Assembly: GCF_010389155.1 (NCBI RefSeq)
Contig: NC_057769.1
Location: 4,712,735-4,776,734, forward strand
Direction of reading: 5' to 3'
Length of the DNA stretch: 64,000 nucleotides
Origin: Erigeron canadensis
Lineage: Eukaryota; Streptophyta; Magnoliopsida; Asterales; Asteraceae
In this document: piece by piece, positions 56,367-64,000 of the stretch
Layout: every line of letters begins with the position of its first letter
Position numbering within the stretch: the stretch's first letter is position 1
Translations under genes and position numbers: made by a program
The notes under the pieces: model-generated
Databases searched by the model: none
What the model was told of the DNA's origin: nothing
Seen by the model: the letters and a program-made list of their open reading frames with translations, nothing else

Positions 56367-58864
56367 TTAAGGTGTCTGCACATCCAGGTCTCTGAATTTG
56401 TTCTGGTGGGAAGCTGGAGGGGTTTCAGAGTCAGATAGATGAACCTCTTCGATCATTTTTACCACTTCATTCATGGTGGGGCGGTTATCCGGGACGTGCA
56501 CAACACACGCCATGCCTATCTGCAACATCTGCACCATCTCCTCCTCAATGTTCTGAAATTTCATAAGCTCGACATCAAAAACCTCAGCAGTCCATTCTTC
56601 CCTGACTACCGACTGAACCCACTTAGGCAGGTCAACCATGTCTTCTCTTCCTGGAGATTGAAGCGGTTTTTTTCCTGTGAGCATCTCTAGGAGTAGGACC
56701 CCGAAGCTGTAGACATCGGATTTATGGGAGTGTTTTCTGTTTTCTATAACTTCGGGGGCTTGGTAGCCGACGGTGTACCGGGATGTGGAAGGGGGGAAGT
56801 TTACAAGAGGAGCTAAACCGATATCTGAGATGCATCCATCACCACTTTCGTTAACGAGAACATTTGATGATTTAATGTTCCCATGAATGAACTTGGGGCC
56901 ACAAACAGCATGAATATGAGCTATGCCTCGTGCAGCTCCGAGGGCAATCCTGACTCTAGTTTCCCAGTCAACAAGAGTTCTACTGTCACCTCTGTTTCCT
57001 GCCATGTCATTATAGTTTACATCATTATACGCACATTGAAACTGTATCAAACCACAAAATTGAACTTAAAAATAAACAGTAGAACGACAGCCAAGAGTCT
57101 ACCTTAGTAAGGAGTTTGTAATAATATTGTTTTTGCCAAGGTAACCTTACCACCTAATAAGCTTTTAATTAAAGAGTTTGTAATAATATTGTTTTTGCCA
57201 TCATAACTAACACATATTGGGTGGGTTAAGTTAAAGGAGTCTACTATATTAGAATAATAAAATTAAAAGAAGCCATTTCTGGATGGATCAAAGTGGGCTA
57301 CCCGGGTTTGGCTGACGCAAAACACTTTCTGGAGTAATCAATAAGTTAATTATGATCACCAAAATACTACTGTTAGTTTGATACTCTAATAATCTTAATC
57401 TTTGAATAAAGAACACTATAATAGGTTAAATGTAAAAAATAATAGACTTTGTGCAACTTTGAATGATTGAACTTATTTGGACCGTCTTTTTAGCTATTTT
57501 TTAAAAAATGGGACCGTGGGTTGAAATTGCAACCTGTAAACTGAAGGAAGGGTGGGAGAAGAGATTGAAAATAACATACCATGCAAGAGTGTCAACAGAC
57601 TTCCTGATGATATATAATCATAAACGAGCAACTTCTCATCCTTTGAGTAATAATAAGCACGTAGGGGCACTACGTTTGGATGCGGCTCAATTCTTCCTAT
57701 GATCTCCGTCTGCTGTTCGAATTCTTTCTTCCCCGCCACTACATCTTTCAACCTTTTTACTACCACGATTACTGACTCCTCTAAAGCCGCCTTATATGCT
57801 GTCCCAAAACTACCTTTTCCAAGCACCTCTGCTGAAGCCCGCAATAAGTCCTCCAGATCGAAACTGTAAGAACAACTTTCAAAGAAAACCATCTTATTTT
57901 CAGACTCTTGTACTTCACCACCAAATTCTTCTCTGGTCTTTTCACTCCTTTGACCAGCAGAAGACTTCCCTGTTCGCACGCGACTTCCATTTTCATTCCT
58001 TTTCTTTTTCTTTAAACAACAACAGAACAATATAATAGCGAAGAGTATAAATACAGCACCACTTCCAGCAGCTATGGCGATGATAGCCCATAATGGAAGC
58101 TTCTTTGAGCTTTTCTTTTGCGGGGCAACAGGTGCAGGAGGAGGACTGGACACAGCAGAAGGGGACGGAGGGATTAGAGGTGAACAAGGATCTAAAGGTA
58201 GCCCACACAAGAAAGTATTCCCGATAAATGATGAATCTGGGAAATTTTGAAAGGAAGATGGAATAGAACCATTAAGATGATTGTAGCTTATGTTGAGATT
58301 TTTGAGTCTTGAGAATGTGATATTAGGAATAGACCCAGAAAGGGAGTTGTTTTGGAGGTTCAATCTAGTTAACCGAGTTAAATTCTGGATTGTTTCTGGA
58401 ACTTTTCCGGTAAATGAATTGAATGATAGATCTAACACATTCATCCGGGGAGGAAATGAGGCTGGAATGTTTCCGGTGAAGTTATTATGTTGAAGGAAAA
58501 GACGATGGAGGGAAGGAAGAGAAAGAACATCAGATGGTATACTTCCCGTGAGGCGATTCAATCTAAGGCTGAGAACTTCAAGTGATTCCAGTCTTCCAAG
58601 AGTGTTGGGTGGAATGGGACCCGTAAGTCCAATGCTAGGAAGTCGAATATGAGACACACGAGTGCCATTAGAAGCACAGATGATTCCAAGCCAGGAACTA
58701 CAAACATTAGTAGCATTGCTCCAGTTGAGTTTTGTACCATGGGGCACAGCATCAGCAAATGCAAGAAGAGCTAGTTTGTCCGAATCTAAATCAGCAAATA
58801 CTGGAGACACCACGGAAAGTATGACAATGATAGTATCAAGTAGTAGTGAAAAGTAGAGATTCAT
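56367..58864 (-). CDS. LRR-III receptor-like kinase, probable pseudokinase
   Basis: Exon 1 is 58864-57580 and exon 2 56998-56367, joined by a GT-AG intron (CATG/GTATGTTA to ATGGCAG), giving 638 residues. The order is: signal peptide (1-24), LRRNT with the WxG-type CSSWLGIIC, about five LRRs (75-205), a Ser/Pro-rich stretch (228-250), transmembrane helix (about 257-283) with a basic stop, and kinase domain (335-620). The G-loop GKGSFGT and VxxK Lys370 are present, but HRD is replaced by HGN (467-469) and DFG by DIG (487-489). Such changes mark the probably inactive kinases of the Arabidopsis At5g58300/At3g08680 group. It would sit in the plasma membrane as a signalling scaffold or co-receptor. 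No lesion is seen. Confidence 0.9.
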
Positions 58865-59790
58865 GAGGAAATATTAATATTTACATGTACGGAGTTGATA
58901 ATGATGTACATCAAGAGATTTTCCTGGTCCAGAGCCTACAAAAAACAGAACAATTTAGAACATTTCAATTAAAAAGATCAACACTACCATTTCGCTCAAA
59001 AAATGATATTAAGACAATATAAAAGCATCTTCTTTTCTATATGGCTAGGTAAAATTAATCGATAAGCACTAAAACATTCACTAAGCATGTAATTGAACAT
59101 AGTGTAGGCATCTAAGAGTCCGTTAAACATGCGGCTAAGTGACACTATCCATTCACACGAACATCCCTTCCAACCATAACTCCATATATATTATCATTGT
59201 TAGCGACCATGAAACAAATCATGTCAGGATCACCTCTATAAATGTTTCGACATATGTAATAGTCCCTAAATAATTCTCTACAACATATTTAGTCCCTAAA
59301 CTTAACTCTTATAAAGTCTTAATAGAACAACCTATAAATAATATATCCTCATCAATTCTATTCAACATTCTGATATTATATATAGCATTTTTCATATATA
59401 GAGTAAATAGTAATTTAATATAATTTAACACACAGATAATTTATCCTATAATTATCTAACAACTAGATTTACATATATACTAGTATTAATTAGCAAAGCT
59501 ACATTACCTCGGAATGCGAATGTGAAAATATTTCAGAAGAAATTGAGTGATTTTTTGTGTATATTTATAGATTTTTTGTGTATATATATATATATAGGTG
59601 AGCTGAAATTGAATCTGAATTCTCGAATTTGAGAGTGAATTTTTGTGAGTGTGTGTGAGAGAGAAATATTATAGTTCTGAAAGAAGAAGAAAAGGAGTGA
59701 AATGAATAGTGAGTGTGTGTGTGTGAGAGAGAGAGAGAGATAATAATAATCGCTATTTTTAGGCGGGGTTTTAACTATAATTATGGTCAC
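58865..59790 (-). promoter_or_regulatory. 5'UTR with intron, receptor kinase gene
   Basis: The leader appears split: a minus-strand donor CGAG/GTAATGT (GT at 59506-59507) and acceptor TTTTTTGTAG (AG at 58936-58937) define a 572-bp 5'UTR intron, leaving 71 bp of leader before the ATG. The first leader exon (from 59508 upward) contains (CT)n and (CA)n tracts at about 59648-59741, common in plant 5'UTRs. The transcription start is not defined. Confidence 0.5.
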
Positions 59791-59871
59791 GCCTTTGAAT
59801 TAGTAAAGTTCTCGTATCAAATTAGCTAACGGTGCTTTTTTTATTTAATTTCTTTTAGAGAAGAAACATTA

Positions 59872-60114
59872 GAGGCTCCCAACGCGACGAGTCTCTCACT
59901 CGTCTCGACTCGTCCGTTTATGGACGACTCGTTTTTTGGGGGATTAGTCTTTCCAAGGACATAAAGAGTGTGTGGTGTTTAAGGGATTAATGGTATAAAA
60001 GGTGGGTATTTTTATGATATAGGTATATTTTAGGGGATTAGTTCTTGATGTATTTTTATGATATAACGTTGAGATTAGTCCTTCAAGGATGAGTCTATAG
60101 TATTGGCTAGCCTC
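59872..60114. mobile_element. Tourist-type MITE related to the Harbinger element
   Basis: The ends are GAGGCTCCCAA and, reverse-complemented, GAGGCTAGCCAA. TTA flanks both (59869-59871, 60115-60117). The interior shares GACTCGT and GGATTAGTC/GGATGAGT motifs with the element at 53889, so it is likely a deletion derivative of that family. It sits just upstream of the receptor kinase leader. Confidence 0.75.
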
Positions 60115-60117
60115 TTA

Positions 60118-61404
60118 GTTGTCAATATATATAGTACTTAAAATCTTAAATAGTTAATTGTCAATATTCTGATTCAAACTTAGGAAACTAATTAAATTGT
60201 TAAACAACAAGATCCGATTGATTATATATAGTCTTTAGTACTTTGTTAATTTATTTATCTTGTATACTTTCTTATTTTATATACTTTGTTATTTTATTTA
60301 TTTTGTATACTTTGTTAATTTATATTTTATCACTCCTAAAATGATCTACCTTTCATTTAAATAGAATTTTAAATAAAAAAAAAAGAAAAAGAAAAAGAAA
60401 TTCCAAAGCTATAGCCAAATTCAACGTATAAGGTTCTATCCGTATTCCGTAAATCAATATGTGATAAAAAGCAAAGTAAAGACACTTGTATATACCGAAT
60501 TCAACATAAGCAAAGTAAAAACACTTGCATATACCGAGTTCAAATTTTCACTTGTTACACCCAAATTAAACGTATCAAATATTTAGTTTGAGTCTAGCTA
60601 ACATGTTTGTTTAAATAGATCTAAAAACAATCAAAACTACTTAATGTGCATCCTAATCTTTATACTCTTCATTATATTATATACCATTTAAATACAAACA
60701 AGATAATTATTAGTAATCTTTGTCTAGCTATCATATATAAATGATTAGGTCGGGTAACAGATTAAAGCACTTTAAAACATGTTGATCTAAAACAATTTTA
60801 TTCGAATTCTTTAGTTTTTATAAATAGTTAGCTTGACAAATACAGTTGCAAAAAGTATCTCAGATATATAAGTTCTTAATTAAAACGATTAATGAGGTTT
60901 TTAAATACAGTTATAAAATATATTGAAAGATGAGTGATGCATGATTATTAAAGAGAAAGTACAACTTCTTTTGATAAATTTACTACAACTATACATTATT
61001 GACTTGTATAATCGCTTTATAAATTTTTGTGATATATCCATTAGTGATTTAAATATTACCTAAAAAAATATCTCAAAATGTATCTTAAATATATAGATTT
61101 TATAAATAAAACGATTGAGGAGGTTATTAAAAACAGTTCTAAAATATATTGAAAGATAAGTGATGCATGATTATTAAAGAAAAAGTACTATTTCTTTTGA
61201 TAAGTTTACTATAACTATACATTATTAACTTGTATAGGCGGAGATCAATTATCCACTCTCGAGATTCGTATTAACCAATTGATCTTCGTGTCCGGTTCAC
61301 TAAGTAGACTCACCCTACTCAGGACAACAAAGGCTACAACTCATCCTGCGAAAAACAAGGGACTCACTTTTAATCGGCTTATAAATTCATACATTGTAAT
61401 ATAG
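60118..61404. other. AT-rich intergenic DNA
   Basis: Two diverged direct copies of a ~100-bp segment (AAATATATTGAAAGATGAGTG at about 60925 and AAATATATTGAAAGATAAGTG at about 61142, each followed by ATGCATGATTATTAAAGA). No gene is seen. Confidence 0.4.
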
Positions 61405-62210
61405 GGGTGAATTATTTTGAGAACTCATAAAAAAAAATTAAAAAAAAAACCAACCTCAAGAACTATTCTGGACCACACATTTTTTCTCTCTTCCCCTATC
61501 TTCAATTAAATAATAAAATTCACCCAAATCATTTAAAATGTTTTATCTCATAAATCGTAAATCGTTATACGAAACAAAAAGCATGGGTAGTCTTAAAATT
61601 TTGTCCTCTTTCATTAAGGATCCAATTTCAATATACTTTTAACGACTTTTTAATTTTCGTTTGTTTTTTGTACTTACACATAACTTACACGTGTGTAGAT
61701 TGAACAAAAAATATGATTTGGAATGGGCTTCATATTCATAAACCAATGCTAGTGGGGGTGATAGGTCATTGGGTGATAGGTCATAGGAGGTGACCGGTGA
61801 TGGGTGATCTACCTAAGTGGCTCCGCCCTTAGCCGTTATGGCTCCGTCATGGACTGATGGGCTCCGCCCTTGGCCACCATGGCTCTGCCATGGATTGACG
61901 GGCTCCGCCCTTAACCTTCATTGTTGTGTACATATGTTTATTTACTAATTTACATGTGAAAACAATGATCATACACATGTGAATGTACACAAGTACAAGA
62001 GGAAAAAAAACAAAAAATAAAAAGCCGTCAAAAGTATATCGAATTGGATCTCTAGTAAAAGAGGACGAAATTTTACGACTACCCATGCTTTTTGTTACGT
62101 CTAACGATTTACGGTTTGTGAGATAAATCATTTTGATTTATTTGGGTGAATTTAGTTTTATAATTGAAGAGAGAGAAAGAATATGTGGTAATTCTTGAGT
62201 TCTTAAATAA
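61405..62210. mobile_element. Long-inverted-repeat element with GC-rich core
   Basis: The arms (about 61480-61625 and 62045-62200) are inverted copies sharing TCTTCAATTA, AAATTCACCC, GCATGGGTAGTC/GACTACCCATGC and AAAAAGCATG. The left arm has an A-rich insertion near its outer end. A GC-rich tandem repeat lies in the centre. No target duplication was found; the right end abuts the next element. Confidence 0.6.
61819..61916. repeat. 41-bp GC-rich tandem repeat
   Basis: The unit GGCTCCGCCCTTAGCC... occurs about 2.4 times (61819, 61860, 61901). It stands out as a GC-rich island in AT-rich DNA. No frame is clearly maintained. Confidence 0.75.
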
Positions 62211-62212
62211 GT

Positions 62213-62786
62213 ACTAAGGATGGCAAAAATACCCGTACTCGATGAAGAACCTGATACCCGCACCCGATTTGACCGGGGAATCCCCGAGTTAACCAGGGAT
62301 GGAGACGGGTATAGGGATGTAAATCTAATCACCGATGGATTTGGGGACGGGGATGGGAAACTGTAAATCCCCGATCCCCAAACCCGAACCTGAAAATACA
62401 ATATATATATTTATTAGAATCACTTTAAGTCCTTATCTATATTCTAAAATCAATTTTAAGTTTAGAGCTTTTATTTAATACTTTTTACGTGTTATACTTT
62501 ATTAATCATTTACTTAACATATACATTAGTTTATACATAGAAATTAGTTTATACATAGAAAGAAAATATCAAAATACACATTCTCCTACGTATTTTTTAT
62601 CAAGATAAGTTCATGTTCATTCAAAAAAAGTATCCCCGATACCCGGCGGGGATCCTCGATACTCGATAGGGATAGGCATGGGGATGTAATTTAATTCCCC
62701 GACAGGGATGAGGATTACAAGTAAAAATCGGGTACAGGGATAGGGATTAAGATCCCCAACAATCCCCGCCCCATTGTCATCACTAT
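62213..62786. mobile_element. hAT-like element with GGGGAT/ATCCCC motifs
   Basis: The ends are TAAGGATGGCAA and, reverse-complemented, TAGTGATGACAA. Both subterminal parts are crowded with ATCCCCGA, TACCCG and GGGGAT motifs, while the middle 220 bp are AT-rich. The flanks AAATAAGT and AAATAACT are close to an 8-bp duplication but not identical. Non-coding. Confidence 0.55.
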
Positions 62787-64000
62787 AAATAACTCTTTCT
62801 CTTGTGATATATCCATTAGGATACAAATATTACCTTAAAAAATCCCACACTATTAGAGTACATACGTAAATAACTAAATATTGACTGAATCACTAACTTC
62901 TATGATTCCTTGAGAACTTCGTCATATAAGTCTCAAAGCCGGCTATAAGTAAAATTGGGTTAGGCAGTAACCTAGAGCCCACAACCGTTCAAGGCTCCTA
63001 AATTTTGTGGGAATTGGATAAGTAGTTTGCTTTTGCTAGCTTTTTTTTTTCAATTCTTTTAATTTTACAAATTACAATGACATTTTTTAATTAAGTAAAA
63101 AAGCAATCTTCCAATACTGACTTCTATCCGGGCCCACCTTTCTTTGTTTATTCTTTGTTGTTTTACATGTATCTATCTATATTCATATTTGAGATTTATA
63201 TTCATTGTTACGAAGACTTACTGTATTTTTTATTATTGGTTAATTTTTTCCTTTTTTTTATTTATCATTTTTTGTTTGAGGTTTGAATATGACAACTCAA
63301 AAAGGAACATATAGTTATCTAACTGTATCAAGGTGTTAAGGTTATAATTTAAATGCAAGTAAAGAAAAAAAATAATAATAAGGAAAAAAAAAGTGCATGG
63401 AGGAAGGAGCTAGAATGAAAGTGAAGGGAATAGTTTCAATAGCTTTGCTATGAAAACTCTCTTAAAGCATGAATGATCAGTGTCATTCATTGACCTCCTA
63501 AAGCTGATGAAATATAATGGAATCCTGGTTTGAATTTTAAAACCCGTTATACTTAATTTGTATGTTAACGAATTAGGCCCCCAAATTTTATCCCGCCTAA
63601 ATCCCCCAAAAAAGTTAAGCCAGTCCTGTAAGTCTTGAGGTTATAATTCATTTCGACAAGAAACACAAATCTAGTCATTGGCGTACCCCTTTTTAATGGC
63701 AAGTTGACAACATCAGAAGCAAACTTCCGGGCCGGGAAGGAGCCAGGTGAGCTAGGGATGTGCACGGGTTGAAACCCGGTCGATCCAGCCCGAACCGACG
63801 TGACCCGTAACCCGAGATTTCATGAAAAACAGAACCAAAACCCGGCCCTAAGGTGAGCACCCCTGCACGAGCCTTATTGAAAACTAAAGCAAGAAGGGGC
63901 CTCGTGACACAAAGTTTCACACAGAACAACGAGACATCAAATTAAGGATTAGTAGAAATATCTTTTGCTATTAATAACTGCAACCTCCAGAAATTTGAAT
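62787..64000. other. Intergenic DNA with a small hAT-like repeat
   Basis: At about 63754-63867, TAGGGATGTGCACGGG and GGTGAGCACCCCTG form imperfect inverted ends around CCGGGTT-type motifs, a pattern known from small hAT MITEs; the target duplication is not clear. Frames on the minus strand at 63565-63929 lie on this repeat. No gene is seen. Confidence 0.4.

Overview
The window is AT-rich nuclear DNA from a flowering plant: GT-AG introns, copia retrotransposons, CACTA, Mutator-like (MULE), PIF/Harbinger and hAT elements, and a plant LRR receptor kinase. Relatives of several repeats are, from memory, common in Asteraceae, so a composite is my best guess, but nothing here proves the family. Most of the 64 kb is transposon-derived and most gene-like sequence is fragmentary. 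Only one long protein gene looks intact.

Layout. 1-10 kb: a solo copia LTR, a small hAT-type MITE, a long-inverted-repeat element, and an interval bounded by two outward-facing Helitron-like 3' ends around a T-rich repeat. 10.5-13.3 kb: a minus-strand non-coding locus with six well-formed copies (and at least two decayed ones) of one box C/D snoRNA, lying between a promoter-proximal exon pair (TATA box, telo-box) and a terminal exon. 13.3-19 kb: repeats, including a probable gypsy LTR and a MITE with a perfect 9-bp target duplication. 19.9-22.5 kb: a broken separase C-terminal gene on the minus strand. 23.1-24.4 kb: a long-TIR MULE. 25.6-30.3 kb: a 4.7-kb CACTA element (TSD TAT) carrying spliced host-gene fragments, one from the PP2A scaffold subunit A. 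33.5 kb: a fragment resembling the C-terminus of an Omp85/SAM50-type outer-membrane protein. 35.8-42.7 kb: more MULE, CACTA, hAT and MITE insertions and a truncated cytokinin response factor. 45.8-53.8 kb: a defective Ty1/copia element (5-bp TSD) nested in a MULE-type MITE (9-bp TSD). 53.9-55.9 kb: a complete PIF/Harbinger element with a nearly intact transposase. 56.4-59.8 kb: an LRR-III receptor-like kinase (predicted pseudokinase) with a 5'UTR intron. 59.9-64 kb: a Tourist-type MITE and further hAT/foldback repeats.

The transposons can be ordered by nesting: the copia element landed in an existing MULE-MITE, a hAT element landed in a MULE, and a palindromic repeat array sits inside the CACTA element. 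The most interesting host biology is the amplified snoRNA array, whose D' guide is kept constant while its D guide varies. All statements about homology come from recognising motifs by eye; no database search was possible.
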